A DNA stretch of 64,000 nucleotides from Nocardiopsis gilva YIM 90087 (GTDB taxonomy: Bacteria; Actinomycetota; Actinomycetes; Streptosporangiales; Streptosporangiaceae), in the NCBI RefSeq assembly GCF_002263495.1, contig NZ_CP022753.1, positions 558,001 to 622,000 on the forward strand. The letters are read 5' to 3'. A program made the position numbers and the translations under genes. The notes beneath the pieces are model-generated. The model saw nothing but the letters and a program-made list of their open reading frames with translations. It was not told the DNA's origin and ran no database searches. Shown piece by piece: positions 1 to 8,518 of the stretch; within the stretch, counting starts at the first letter, position 1, and each line of letters starts with the position of its first letter.

Positions 1-348
1 CGCTGAATGATCATCGCGAGCGCCCTCGTCAGGGGTGCCGTCACGAGGTTTAGGGGTTGGGTTGACCGGAACGTCTTCGTACCGTTTCTAGTGCAGTCAG
101 TGCGCGGCTGTCGTTTTCGCTGTGTGGGAGGGTGGAGAAACTCGGGCGTCTCCCACGCTCGCGTATTCCCGAACGAAAAGACGGGCCCGGGCAGCGGAGT
201 GGGGGGTTCGCTATCCGACCCCCGAATCGTTGACGACTATCACGACCGATAGTCGGCCCCGCCGTGTTCCGTGGTCGATTACTCCGAACACCGGACGGCT
301 GCATGAGAGCGAATTTTCAACGGTTACGGCGACGAGGAGAGAAGACCA
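1..348. other. Gene-free upstream region of the glycosyltransferase pair
   Basis: I see no convincing coding region here. The possible reading frames lack ribosome binding sites and overlap each other. The stretch ends with a purine-rich ribosome binding site (GAGGAGAGAAG) just before the ATG at 349, and holds one perfect 8-bp inverted repeat, listed separately. It probably carries the promoter of the 349-2929 operon. Whether a neighbouring cluster gene ends just to the left cannot be seen. Confidence 0.6.
234..255. promoter_or_regulatory. Inverted repeat, candidate operator of the P450-like/GT operon
   Basis: CGACTATC, a 6-base spacer and GATAGTCG form a perfect 8-bp dyad about 94 bp upstream of the ATG at 349. 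The length and spacing suit a homodimeric repressor such as a TetR or MarR type. No T-run follows, so a terminator is less likely. Its function is inference. Confidence 0.35.
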
Positions 349-1599
349 ATGGCGAAAGGCCGCGAGAACACGGTCATCCGACAACTTCTGGACCACGACG
401 TTTCCGATGTCACCGATAGCGAGCTGGGATTCCACCTGGGCACCACCCGGGCACTGCAGTGGTACTTCGGTTCCCAAGGGGACGCCTATGCCCAGGTTTT
501 GCGCGGACAGGCCGATGATCCCCACCCCCTGTACGCCGCCGTGCGCGAGCGCGGCCCGCTGCACCTCAGCATGGTCGGCAGCTGGGTGACGGCCGATCCC
601 GCTGTCGCCGAAACGGTACTGAGCGGCGACGCCTTCGGCGTGGCCGCCGCCGACGGGCGGGGCGTCGAGCCGCAGGCCCTCCCCTTCTTCGCCGCCGGGC
701 TCACCGGCATTGAGCACAGCGAGGCCGACCGCCTGCGCGAGCTGTGGGAACCGCTGTTCGGGGCCGACGCGGTCAAGGGTCACCGCTCCGCTGTCGAGGA
801 GACCCATCGCGATCTCGCCGACCGGCTCACCACGGCCGAAGGGTTCGACCTGGTGGCCGATTTCGCCCGCCCCGCGGCCGTCGCTGTGACCGCCTGCGTG
901 CTCGGCGTGGCCGACGAGGACCGCGGCCGCTTCGCCGACCTCTGCGCTCGGCTGGCCGTGCTGCCCGACAGCCTGCTCGCCCCGCAGCGCCTGACCACCG
1001 TGCGCGACCTCGACTCCGCGGCCACCGAGCTGCGCGCGCTCCTCGGCGGGACATCGGACGACAGCCCCGACATGGCGACCGTCCGGGCTCTGCTCGCCGC
1101 CGAGGGCGTCACCGCGACGGTCAACCTCATCGGGAACGCGGTCCGGGCCCTGCTCGACCATCCCGACCAGTGGAAGCGGCTGCGCGACGCCCCCGATCTC
1201 GCGGAGTCCGCCGTGCACGAGACGCTGCGCTACGACCCGCCCATCCAACTGGAGGCCCGCGTCGCGCGCACCGCCACCGAGGTGGGCGGGCAGAGCGTCC
1301 CGGCCGGCGCCCACGTCGTCGTGGCGACGGCGGCCCTCGGCCGCGACCCCGCCCTCCACGCCGAACCCGACCGATTCGACCTCACCCGCGCGCACGCCTC
1401 CCCCGCTCCGCACCCGAGCGCGTTCCCCGGCGGCGGACACCGCGAGGTCGCGGAGCCGCTGTCCCTGCTCCAGGCCGAGGTCGCACTGCGGACGCTCGTC
1501 GAGTACCTGCCGCGGCTGCGCCGTACGGGCCCGGTCGTGTACCGCCGTCGCGCCCCCGTCACCCGCGGCCCGCTGGAACTCCCCGCGTCCGCGTCCTGA
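349..1599 (+). CDS. P450-derived glycosyltransferase activator (DesVIII/EryCII type)
   Basis: This 416-residue protein has the cytochrome P450 fold but not the haem site. The K-helix ExxR motif is kept (ETLR in HETLRYDPP). The loop that normally reads FGxGxHxCxG is FPGGGHREVAE, with Glu at about residue 366 where the haem-ligating Cys should be. The I-helix Ala-Gly-x-x-Thr motif is also absent (NLIGNAVRALL). Such haem-less P450 relatives (DesVIII, EryCII) are known to act as partners that stabilise or activate a deoxysugar glycosyltransferase and do not oxidise anything. The next gene, 40 bp downstream on the same strand, is exactly such a glycosyltransferase, which supports the call. The ATG has a GAGGAGAGAAG ribosome binding site. 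A degenerate true P450 is the alternative, but the missing ligand argues against it. Confidence 0.9.
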   Translation: MAKGRENTVIRQLLDHDVSDVTDSELGFHLGTTRALQWYFGSQGDAYAQVLRGQADDPHPLYAAVRERGPLHLSMVGSWVTADPAVAETVLSGDAFGVAAADGRGVEPQALPFFAAGLTGIEHSEADRLRELWEPLFGADAVKGHRSAVEETHRDLADRLTTAEGFDLVADFARPAAVAVTACVLGVADEDRGRFADLCARLAVLPDSLLAPQRLTTVRDLDSAATELRALLGGTSDDSPDMATVRALLAAEGVTATVNLIGNAVRALLDHPDQWKRLRDAPDLAESAVHETLRYDPPIQLEARVARTATEVGGQSVPAGAHVVVATAALGRDPALHAEPDRFDLTRAHASPAPHPSAFPGGGHREVAEPLSLLQAEVALRTLVEYLPRLRRTGPVVYRRRAPVTRGPLELPASAS

Positions 1600-1639
1600 C
1601 ACCACGACCCCGCCTCACCGTAGGAAAGAGCAACATACG

Positions 1640-2929
1640 ATGCGCGTTCTCCTGACGTCGTTCTCCGTAGCGTCGCACTACCACAACCTGGTCCCCCTGG
1701 CCTGGGCGCTCGCCGCCGCCGGACACGAGGTGCGGGTGGCCAGCCAGCCCGCCCTGACCGAGGCCATCCTGCACTCCGGCATGGTCCCGGCACCGGTCGG
1801 CCAGGACCACGCCATCAGCGACCTCCGCGACCACATCGTCAACCGCACCGGCCAGGCCGACGTGCAGGCGCCGCGGATGCCCGACGACATGGAGGCCCCG
1901 CTCACCTGGGATGACGTGCTCGGGTTCGAGACGGTGGCCACCTCGCTGGTGCTGTCGCTCATCAACAACGACCCCACCATCGACGACCTGGTCGCCTTCA
2001 CCCGCGAATGGCAGCCGGACCTGGTGATCTGGGAGCAGCTCTTCTACGCGGGGGGCATCGCGGCGCACGCCGCCGGGGTGCCGCACGCGCGCGTGCTCTG
2101 GTCGCTCGACTTCCACGAGAGCGCCCGTCGGCACTTCCTGCGGTTGCGCGCGCAGCAGCCGGCCGCGCACCACGAGGATCCCCTCGCCGAATGGCTCACC
2201 TGGACCCTGGACCGGTTCGACACGCCCTACGCCGACAACGTGTCCACCGGCCACCTGACGATCGACGCCACGATCCCCAGGAGCATGCGCCTTCCGGTCG
2301 AGCCGCACACGATCGGCATGCGCTACCTGCCCTACAACGGACCCGCCTCCGTGCCCGACTGGGTGAGCGAACCGGTCGACAAGCCGCGCGTCTGCCTCAC
2401 CCTGGGGCTGACGGCCCGTGAGGGCCTCGGCGGCAACGCGGTCTCGGTCGCCGACCTCATGGAGGCCATGGCCGACCTCGACATCGAGCTCATCGCGACG
2501 CTCGACGACGACCAGGTCGCCGAGCTCGGCGGGGTGCCCGCCAACACCCGGGCCGTCCCCTTCGTGCCGCTGCACGCCCTGATGCCGACCTGCTCGGCCA
2601 TCATCCACCACGGCGGCACCGGCGCCTTCGGCTCCGCCCTCATCAACGGGGTGCCGCAGCTCATGGTCGCCGACCAGTGGGACATGCCGGTCAAGGCGCG
2701 CGTCTTCGCGGAGACAGGGGCGGGCATCTTCATTCGCCCCGACGACCTCACCCCTGAAGGGGTGCGCGACGGCGTCATCGCCATGCTGAACGAGCCGTCC
2801 TACGCCCGCGAGGCGCAGCGGCTGCAGCGCGAGAAGCTGTCCGAGCCCACCCCGGCCGAGCTCGTCGCGGAACTGGAGCACCTCGCTCTGCGGCACCGGG
2901 ACCCCGTTGTCGGGCCCATCGGTGGGTGA
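1640..2929 (+). CDS. Activator-dependent macrolide-type glycosyltransferase (DesVII/EryCIII family)
   Basis: This 429-residue GT-B fold enzyme is expected to transfer a nucleotide-activated (usually TDP) deoxysugar to a natural-product aglycone in the cytoplasm. The N-terminus (MRVLLTSFSVASHYHNLVPL) carries the acceptor-domain signature with the catalytic-type His in SHYHN. The C-terminal donor domain contains the HHGGTGAFGSAL sugar-nucleotide loop at about residues 328-339 and the downstream ADQWDMPVKA segment. The length matches DesVII/EryCIII. It is paired with the P450-derived activator 40 bp upstream and presumably co-transcribed. No deoxysugar biosynthesis genes and no modular macrolide PKS occur in the window, so the sugar, the aglycone and the cluster it belongs to are unknown. 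They may lie to the left of the window or in the 14-31 kb cluster. Confidence 0.92.
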   Translation: MRVLLTSFSVASHYHNLVPLAWALAAAGHEVRVASQPALTEAILHSGMVPAPVGQDHAISDLRDHIVNRTGQADVQAPRMPDDMEAPLTWDDVLGFETVATSLVLSLINNDPTIDDLVAFTREWQPDLVIWEQLFYAGGIAAHAAGVPHARVLWSLDFHESARRHFLRLRAQQPAAHHEDPLAEWLTWTLDRFDTPYADNVSTGHLTIDATIPRSMRLPVEPHTIGMRYLPYNGPASVPDWVSEPVDKPRVCLTLGLTAREGLGGNAVSVADLMEAMADLDIELIATLDDDQVAELGGVPANTRAVPFVPLHALMPTCSAIIHHGGTGAFGSALINGVPQLMVADQWDMPVKARVFAETGAGIFIRPDDLTPEGVRDGVIAMLNEPSYAREAQRLQREKLSEPTPAELVAELEHLALRHRDPVVGPIGG

Positions 2930-2944
2930 GCCGCGGCGCGAAAA

Positions 2945-2992
2945 ACCGGGGAGCCCCGGCGGGGACCGTCTCCTCCGCCGGGGCTCCCCGGT
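2945..2992. terminator. Bidirectional hairpin terminator
   Basis: Two perfectly complementary 18-bp arms (2945-2962 and 2975-2992) are flanked on the left by AAAAA, which reads as a U-tract for the minus-strand gene ending at 3029. It separates the convergent glycosyltransferase (+) and membrane-protein (-) genes. Confidence 0.85.
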
Positions 2993-3028
2993 GTCAGTGG
3001 CCGGGTCGGCACCGACCCGGGCCCGCGA

Positions 3029-3460
3029 TCAGGACGACCGGTTCCCGGCGACCATCGCGATGATGCCGAGGATGACCCAGAGCACGGCGGCCGTGGAAAG
3101 GCCGGCGAAGAACGCGTCGAACAGGCCGCTGATCAACGCTCCGCTAGTGATGATGGCCATCGCGTATGTGACGACCGCGACGCCTCCGCCACCGAGCAGC
3201 GCCGGAGCGGACGCGAAGCGCCACGGGTAGGTGCCCGCGTAGCGGCGGGCACGGCGGTCGCCCTTGCTCCCCAGCAGCGCAACGGCGCCGCCGACCAGGG
3301 CGAAGAAGAAGATACCGGTGGTGAGCCCGGCCGAGAGGCTCGTATTCAGCAGGAACGAACCGACCCCGGTGACCGCTCCGGCGGCGACAGCCGTCCCCCA
3401 AGGCCAGATCATCGTCGCCGAGGCGACGGGAGTGAATGCGTTGCCGCGCTCCAGCGTCAT
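3029..3460 (-). CDS. Small integral membrane protein, unknown function
   Basis: The 143-residue protein has about four hydrophobic helices (around residues 20-38, 43-65, 88-106 and 112-136) with a basic cytoplasmic loop (KGDRRARR) after the second. A GGAG ribosome binding site lies 6-7 bases before the ATG at 3460. I do not recognise the family. It is monocistronic, convergent with the glycosyltransferase across the 2945-2992 terminator and divergent from the PhzF-like gene. It does not look like part of the glycosylation pair. Confidence 0.7.
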   Translation of the reverse strand: MTLERGNAFTPVASATMIWPWGTAVAAGAVTGVGSFLLNTSLSAGLTTGIFFFALVGGAVALLGSKGDRRARRYAGTYPWRFASAPALLGGGGVAVVTYAMAIITSGALISGLFDAFFAGLSTAAVLWVILGIIAMVAGNRSS

Positions 3461-3755
3461 GTCTGCTCCTTCAGCTCGCGAGCGGTGCTCGACTTCGGCC
3501 CATGGCCGGGTTGTGTCCTTCCAGCATGCCCCGCACCACCGGTCGGCACATCAGGGCACATCCCTGACTTACCCCTGACGCCGCGTCGTGCACCCTTCGC
3601 GTCCATTTGTTCGGTGCCGACCGGGGCACATCCCCGCGGCCATCCGAAACTTCAGTCTCTTCGTCACTGTCTCGTTCGCCTCGCTCAACGAGTGGGCGGG
3701 GAAGGAAGTGCCCGGGAGAGGCGGGCGAAGAGGCCGGGCGATACGTTCGGCTGGC

Positions 3756-4559
3756 ATGAGTCGCTTTCGTGTGATCGATGCCTTCGCCGACCGGCCGTTC
3801 GCCGGCAACCCCGCCGCCGTGCTGGTGCTGGACGGTCCGTACGACGATGCCTGGGCCCAGCGGGTCGCCGCCGAGTTCAACCTCGCCGAGACCGCATTCG
3901 TCGTTCCCGCCGATGGTGACACCGCCGACTACGAGCTGCGCTGGTTCACCCCCGCCGTCGAGGTCGCGCTGTGCGGGCACGCGACGCTGGCCGCCGCCCA
4001 CGCGCTCGTCGAGGACGCGGCGAGTGGGCCGATCCGGTTCGCGACGCGGTCGAGCGGCGTGCTGACCGTGACCCCGCGCGAGGGGCGGCTGTGGATGGAC
4101 TTCCCGGCCAACGTGCCCACCGCCGAGAGTTTCGACGGGCTGCCCGAAGCGCTGGGCGCGGCGCCGGTGTGGACGGGAACCGCCGGAACCTGCGACATCC
4201 TGGTCGAGGTCGCGGACGAGCGGACCGTGCGCGGGCTCACGCCCGACCTGGCCGCGCTCGCCGGATTCGAGTGCCGGGGCGTCATCGTCACCGCACGCGC
4301 CGACGAGGGATCGCCGGACGCGTTCGTGTCGCGCTTCTTCGCGCCGCGGGTCGGAGTCCCCGAGGACCCGGTGACCGGCAGCGCGCACACGGTGCTGGCT
4401 CCGTACTGGGCCAAGCACCTGGGGCGGACCTCCTTCTCCGCCTTCCAGTGCTCGCGGCGCGGGGGACGGCTCTACCTGGAGACACCGACGGCCGCGCCGG
4501 ACCGCGTCTTCATCGGGGGATCGGCCGTGACCGTCAGCGAAGGGGAGCTACGGGCGTAG
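3756..4559 (+). CDS. PhzF family phenazine biosynthesis-like epimerase/isomerase
   Basis: This 267-residue protein has the PhzF fold of two diaminopimelate-epimerase-like halves. Hallmarks are the N-terminal DAFADRPFAGNPAAV segment, the catalytic Glu in NLAETAF (about residue 45), CGHATLA in the first half, and GVPEDPVTGSAH in the second, which binds the substrate carboxylate. True PhzF isomerises trans-2,3-dihydro-3-hydroxyanthranilate. Most family members are stand-alone and of unknown substrate, and no other phenazine genes occur here. The ATG at 3756 starts exactly at the family N-terminus. The frame stays open upstream to 3588, but that extension shows no homology. Confidence 0.88.
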   Translation: MSRFRVIDAFADRPFAGNPAAVLVLDGPYDDAWAQRVAAEFNLAETAFVVPADGDTADYELRWFTPAVEVALCGHATLAAAHALVEDAASGPIRFATRSSGVLTVTPREGRLWMDFPANVPTAESFDGLPEALGAAPVWTGTAGTCDILVEVADERTVRGLTPDLAALAGFECRGVIVTARADEGSPDAFVSRFFAPRVGVPEDPVTGSAHTVLAPYWAKHLGRTSFSAFQCSRRGGRLYLETPTAAPDRVFIGGSAVTVSEGELRA

Positions 4560-4590
4560 TCCGGGTCACCGGCGAGTGCCGTGGGGGGAT

Positions 4591-5511
4591 TCAGCGCACA
4601 GCACGGGTCGCCCCCGCGGCACCCGCCAGCCACTCGGGAGGAACCACCGCTACCGCACCGCGGTGGCCGCCCACCTCGGACGGCGCAGTGACGACCAGGG
4701 TGCCGGCGGCGTGTGCACCGTTCAGGGAGCGGCGTCGGCCGCCGTCATCGGCACCATCCCCGCGGCCCGCCGACAGGACCACCGCCACGCCGGGCACCGA
4801 CGGCAGCGAGCCCGCTGCGGCGTCGACCACCAGCCGAACGCGGGGGAACCAGCGATGCAGCGGTGTCAGCGGCAGCGCCGCGGGCAGCACCGCGCCGTCG
4901 ATTCCGGCCGTCGCGAGGTCGGCGAGCTCGTCGCGGAGCCGTCGCGCTGCCTCGCCGCCGTCGTATCCGCTCCCCGTCTCCGCTTCCTCCCCCTTGCGGT
5001 GACGGAGAACGGCCGGGCCGTCCACGACGAGTTCCAACCGCTGCGCGAGGGCGGCGCGCAGCTGCGGCCAGATGTCGCGGAAGGGGCCCAGCAGCCGCAA
5101 CCGCTCCACCTCGTCGATCGCGACCCAGCGGATCGCCGTGCTCTCGGCGTTGCCCGGCGCGAAGTCCGCACGGTGCGCCGCGTGCGCCAGCACGGTGTCG
5201 TACCGCCAGACCTCGTGGTCCTGCCGGTGCACGCCGTTCAACGCCACCTCGCCCAGGTCCCCGGCGACCTCTTCGCCGAACTCGCGCAGCGCCGCCTGCA
5301 CCGACGACTCGCCGCTGTCCAGGGCACCGCCCGGCATTCCCCACGTGCCGCCCATATGGCCCCACATGGCCCGGAGCTGCAGCAGCACGTGCCCACCGCT
5401 CCCGTTGCCGGTGTCCTCGGCGTGGAGCAACAGCCCCGAGGCACCGTAGCGACCCCAGCGCCGCGAACCGTCGGGCAGCCGCACCCAGCCGTCGCCGTCA
5501 CCTGCGCTCAT
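4591..5511 (-). CDS. NUDIX hydrolase with C-terminal extension
   Basis: This 306-residue protein has a NUDIX domain in the N-terminal half. The box GALDSGE-x7-REFGEE matches G-x5-E-x7-REUxEE at about residues 60-82. NUDIX enzymes cleave nucleoside diphosphates linked to another moiety; the substrate here is unknown. The remaining 150 residues, rich in Ala, Gly and Arg, match nothing I recognise and may be a second, degenerate domain. The start at 5511 has a GGAGG sequence 4 bases upstream. It converges with the PhzF-like gene and diverges from the membrane protein at 5695. Confidence 0.8.
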   Translation of the reverse strand: MSAGDGDGWVRLPDGSRRWGRYGASGLLLHAEDTGNGSGGHVLLQLRAMWGHMGGTWGMPGGALDSGESSVQAALREFGEEVAGDLGEVALNGVHRQDHEVWRYDTVLAHAAHRADFAPGNAESTAIRWVAIDEVERLRLLGPFRDIWPQLRAALAQRLELVVDGPAVLRHRKGEEAETGSGYDGGEAARRLRDELADLATAGIDGAVLPAALPLTPLHRWFPRVRLVVDAAAGSLPSVPGVAVVLSAGRGDGADDGGRRRSLNGAHAAGTLVVTAPSEVGGHRGAVAVVPPEWLAGAAGATRAVR

Positions 5512-5694
5512 CCGACCTCCTGCCCCAGAGCGGCACACGCTCCGGCATCGATCCTCCCGGCATCGGGGGCGGCGCGGCCCACGAGCCCGGAGCCCCGCCG
5601 ACGCCCCCGTCGTCCAGGGTGCCGGTTCGCGGCCGCGCTGACCACCCTCAGCACGACTCCACCCGGGTGGGACCCCGCGGCTAGGATGCCTCCG

Positions 5695-6975
5695 ATGGTC
5701 AGGCTGGCGACGTCCGCTGCGAAGCTGCCCCTGTACACCCTCGACCTGGCGAGGCGGTACTGGGCTCCGTTGCTGTGCGTGTACACGGTCGGGACGTTCC
5801 TGCACGGCATGCTGCTGCGGGGCATGGTGTGGGCGTCCCGGTTCGACGCCGCCCTGGCCCTCCTCGGCCTGGGGCTGGCGGTCCTGGTGACGCTGGCGAC
5901 CACCATCATCATGTTCCACCTGCTGCGGCCCGGCATGCCCACGGTGGACGCCGAACTCGTCGGGATGCGGCTGTCACGGCGCGCGACGTTCGGTGATCGG
6001 GAACGGCACGTCGTCGACGCGGTGACGATGGCCATCCTGCCGTTCCTGCTCTTCTACAGCGGGTGGGGGCTCCTCGCCGACGAGTACCGGCGGTACAGCG
6101 TCGCGCTGCTGAACGACCGCGGCTTGGACGCGTGGCTGGCGCAGGATTACGACCCGCTCGGTACGCCGCTCGTCATCGCGGTGGTCGCGCTGGTGCTCCG
6201 GACGGTGTGCGAGCAGCTCTACAAGCGTGGCGGCACCAAGGTGCTCGGGGTGCTCACGGCGCTGTTCGAGGGCATCTGGATGTTCGCGGCGGTCTTCTCC
6301 GTCGCGCAGCTGCTCGACGACGCCAAGGAGTGGCTGACCACTCGGGTCGTCTGGGTCGAGGTGCAGAACGTCGTGCTCGCCGCGCTGGACGGGCTGGGCG
6401 ACATGACCTCGCTGCCGATCCAAGCGAGCGTGCTGGCGCTGCTGGCCGCGATCGGGACGGTGTGGGGGTATCTGAAGGACGGACTCTTCGAACCGCTGCT
6501 GTGGCTGACCATCGCCGCGGTGATCTTCCGCGCCGAGATCGACCGGCCCGAGTCGCTGTTCGACGAGGACCGTGAGGAGACGGCGGTCGGGCGGGCAATC
6601 GCGGGGACACCGCGGCTGATGCGTCGGGTCGGCAGGGTCGCCGGGCGCGATGTGCGGGAGAAGTACACGCCGTTCCTCAACGCGTTCCGCTTCGTCCTGC
6701 GCCTGAATCCGGTCTTCTACCTGTCGTTCTGCCTCTACTACGTGCTGCTGGAGGCGGCCTTCGGGTGGCTGCGGCGGGGGATCTACGTGCTGATCGGCCC
6801 GGCGGACTTCCTGGGCTGGTGGTGGCAGTGGCTGACGCCGATCGACTTCGTGGTGAGCGGCCTGCACGAGCTGCTGCGGGTGTGCCTGCTCGCGGCGACG
6901 TTCGAGGTGATGCTGCGCCGGGTGGGCGCGGACAGCGCGGGCCGGCGGGCACTGCGCTCCACGCGGCTGGGGTAG
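5695..6975 (+). CDS. Polytopic membrane protein, unknown function
   Basis: The 426-residue protein has about seven to nine predicted transmembrane segments, including VYTVGTFLHGMLL, ALALLGLGLAVLVTLATTI, LPFLLFYSGWGLL, VIAVVALVLRTV, ILTALFEGIW and a C-terminal pair near FYLSFCLYYVLLE. A long soluble loop (about residues 275-325) carries many charged residues. No transporter or enzyme motif is evident. The start could be ATG 5686 or ATG 5695; the GGAT in front favours 5695 only weakly. It converges with the three-gene operon ending at 6986. Confidence 0.65.
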   Translation: MVRLATSAAKLPLYTLDLARRYWAPLLCVYTVGTFLHGMLLRGMVWASRFDAALALLGLGLAVLVTLATTIIMFHLLRPGMPTVDAELVGMRLSRRATFGDRERHVVDAVTMAILPFLLFYSGWGLLADEYRRYSVALLNDRGLDAWLAQDYDPLGTPLVIAVVALVLRTVCEQLYKRGGTKVLGVLTALFEGIWMFAAVFSVAQLLDDAKEWLTTRVVWVEVQNVVLAALDGLGDMTSLPIQASVLALLAAIGTVWGYLKDGLFEPLLWLTIAAVIFRAEIDRPESLFDEDREETAVGRAIAGTPRLMRRVGRVAGRDVREKYTPFLNAFRFVLRLNPVFYLSFCLYYVLLEAAFGWLRRGIYVLIGPADFLGWWWQWLTPIDFVVSGLHELLRVCLLAATFEVMLRRVGADSAGRRALRSTRLG

Positions 6976-6985
6976 GTGGTCGGAG

Positions 6986-7882
6986 CTAATCGGACGCGTC
7001 GGCGCCGTCGCCCCTGGAGGCTGTCTCCTCTTTCTCGTTCACCTGACGGTCGGGATGGGGGAAGAGAACGGCGGCGGGCTTGGGAGCGTCGGCCTTCGTG
7101 CTGGTGGGAACGCGGACCTCGAAGCGGAGCGAGTCCACCGCGTCCTTCGGAACGAGGAAAGGCACCACCAGGCTCTGGTCGCTGCCCGCGGCGATCCGCT
7201 CGCGGTCGGGGTCGGTGCAGCCGCCGAAGGACGGAGTCATGACGTCCTCGGGCATCTCCCGGCCGGAGAACGACGGGGTGGGTTCCCAGGACCGGTCGCG
7301 GGCGTCGATCACGCGGAAGCGGCATGACGATTCGAGCAGCTCGGAGGCGGTGTCGTCGCTCGGGGTCACTCGGAAGACTGCGTCGACCAGCTCGGTGCCC
7401 TCGGGAGGCCCCGCGGTGGCTCCGGATTCACCGACGGCCATCCCTCGCAGCTCCCACTCGCTGCCCGCGAGGTCGGCGGTGGAACCCGAGACGAGGGCCG
7501 GGGAGGGCGGCATGGTGCCCTGATCGAGCATGGCCTGCCGCTCCAGCCACCAGGGGACGCCGACGGCCGGAGGAAGGAGCACGCACAGCGCCAGCACGTA
7601 GGGCAGGTGGACGCGTCGCCACCAGGGCATGACATGCCGGGCCCCGGCGCGGCGCCGGACAGCGCTCCGTGGTCCGGGGCGCGGGTCGGGCCGTCGCGGA
7701 TCGGGGCGGTGCGGTCCGCGCGGGCCGTGCGCCGCTTGCGGCGGCATCGGCCGCGGAGGATACGGCGGATGTGGTGGACGCGGTCCGCCACCGCCCGTCG
7801 GCGCGCCCCCGGGCGGACCACCGCCCGGGGGCGGCGAACCGCGCTGGGGATGCCGGAACCGTCGGGGATCCTGGGGATGCAT
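6986..7882 (-). CDS. Single-span membrane protein with proline-rich N-terminus
   Basis: The 298-residue protein has a cytoplasmic N-terminal region of about 90 residues extremely rich in Pro, Gly and Arg, one transmembrane helix (LPYVLALCVLLPPAVGVPWW, about residues 94-113), then an extracytoplasmic domain of roughly 180 residues that looks beta-rich. The topology (Pro-rich cytoplasmic tail, one span, outer sandwich domain) resembles actinobacterial DUF4352/MPR-type surface proteins, but I cannot assign a family. It is the last gene of a minus-strand operon with the two similarly built proteins upstream. The gap to the preceding gene is 12 bp. Confidence 0.65.
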   Translation of the reverse strand: MHPQDPRRFRHPQRGSPPPGGGPPGGAPTGGGGPRPPHPPYPPRPMPPQAAHGPRGPHRPDPRRPDPRPGPRSAVRRRAGARHVMPWWRRVHLPYVLALCVLLPPAVGVPWWLERQAMLDQGTMPPSPALVSGSTADLAGSEWELRGMAVGESGATAGPPEGTELVDAVFRVTPSDDTASELLESSCRFRVIDARDRSWEPTPSFSGREMPEDVMTPSFGGCTDPDRERIAAGSDQSLVVPFLVPKDAVDSLRFEVRVPTSTKADAPKPAAVLFPHPDRQVNEKEETASRGDGADASD

Positions 7883-7894
7883 GGCCGACGTCCT

Positions 7895-8518
7895 CTACCG
7901 CGTCTCGATCGGTGGGATGGGCACGGAGTCCTCCGCCGCGTCGATCCTCGCGGCGAGTGCGTCACCGCTCAGGCCCAGGTGGATGTCGGCTTGGGCCTGG
8001 AGCCGCGATCCGGGGCCGCGGGCCACGCCGACCTGGAGTGTGGGGTCCACGAGCCGCTCCTCGGGGAGCTCGAAGACGAAGGCGCCGCGGGTCGGAATCC
8101 CGGGGCCGAGGGACGAGCCGATGCCGCCGTAGGCGTTGAACAGCCAGGTGCTGGCGGCATAGGTGGAGTCGCCGCCGGTGTCGAGTTCGGCGGTGACGGT
8201 GGTCAGTGTGTCGCGGGTGGAGGTCAGAGTCGCCCAGGCGACGACCCAGATCCCGTTGGCCTCGATGGGCGTTGTGTCGCCGTAGTCCTTGCTGTCGTAG
8301 ACACTGCGGGCGAACTGGACCTTGTCCACCTCGATCGTGAACCGGTGCGCGTCCACGGTGGCGCCGATCTCGCCGGAGTAGGCGATCGGATCCGTCTGCT
8401 CATCGGAGGACGGGATCAGTGACTGGGCCCCGATGATCAGGCCGATGAGGACCAGGCTCGCGGCGGCCGTCAGCGCACGGCGCGCCGGTGTCGTGGGGAT
8501 GTCGCGCACGCTGGTCAC
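7895..8518 (-). CDS. Single-span extracytoplasmic protein, unknown function
   Basis: The 207-residue protein has an N-terminal signal anchor (AASLVLIGLIIGAQSLI, about residues 18-34) followed by an outer domain with alternating hydrophobic strands (HRFTIEVDKVQFA, GIWVVAWATLTST). This is the pattern of immunoglobulin-like DUF4352 domains. The GTG start at 8518 overlaps the stop of the preceding gene by four bases (GTGA), so the two are translationally coupled. It is the middle member of a three-protein set that probably works together at the cell envelope. Confidence 0.7.
   Translation of the reverse strand: MTSVRDIPTTPARRALTAAASLVLIGLIIGAQSLIPSSDEQTDPIAYSGEIGATVDAHRFTIEVDKVQFARSVYDSKDYGDTTPIEANGIWVVAWATLTSTRDTLTTVTAELDTGGDSTYAASTWLFNAYGGIGSSLGPGIPTRGAFVFELPEERLVDPTLQVGVARGPGSRLQAQADIHLGLSGDALAARIDAAEDSVPIPPIETR

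Noticed and set aside
211-1605. 464-residue minus-strand frame opposite the P450-like gene
   Set aside because: It is the antisense shadow of a clear protein family, with low-complexity Gly/Arg/Val composition and no ribosome binding site.
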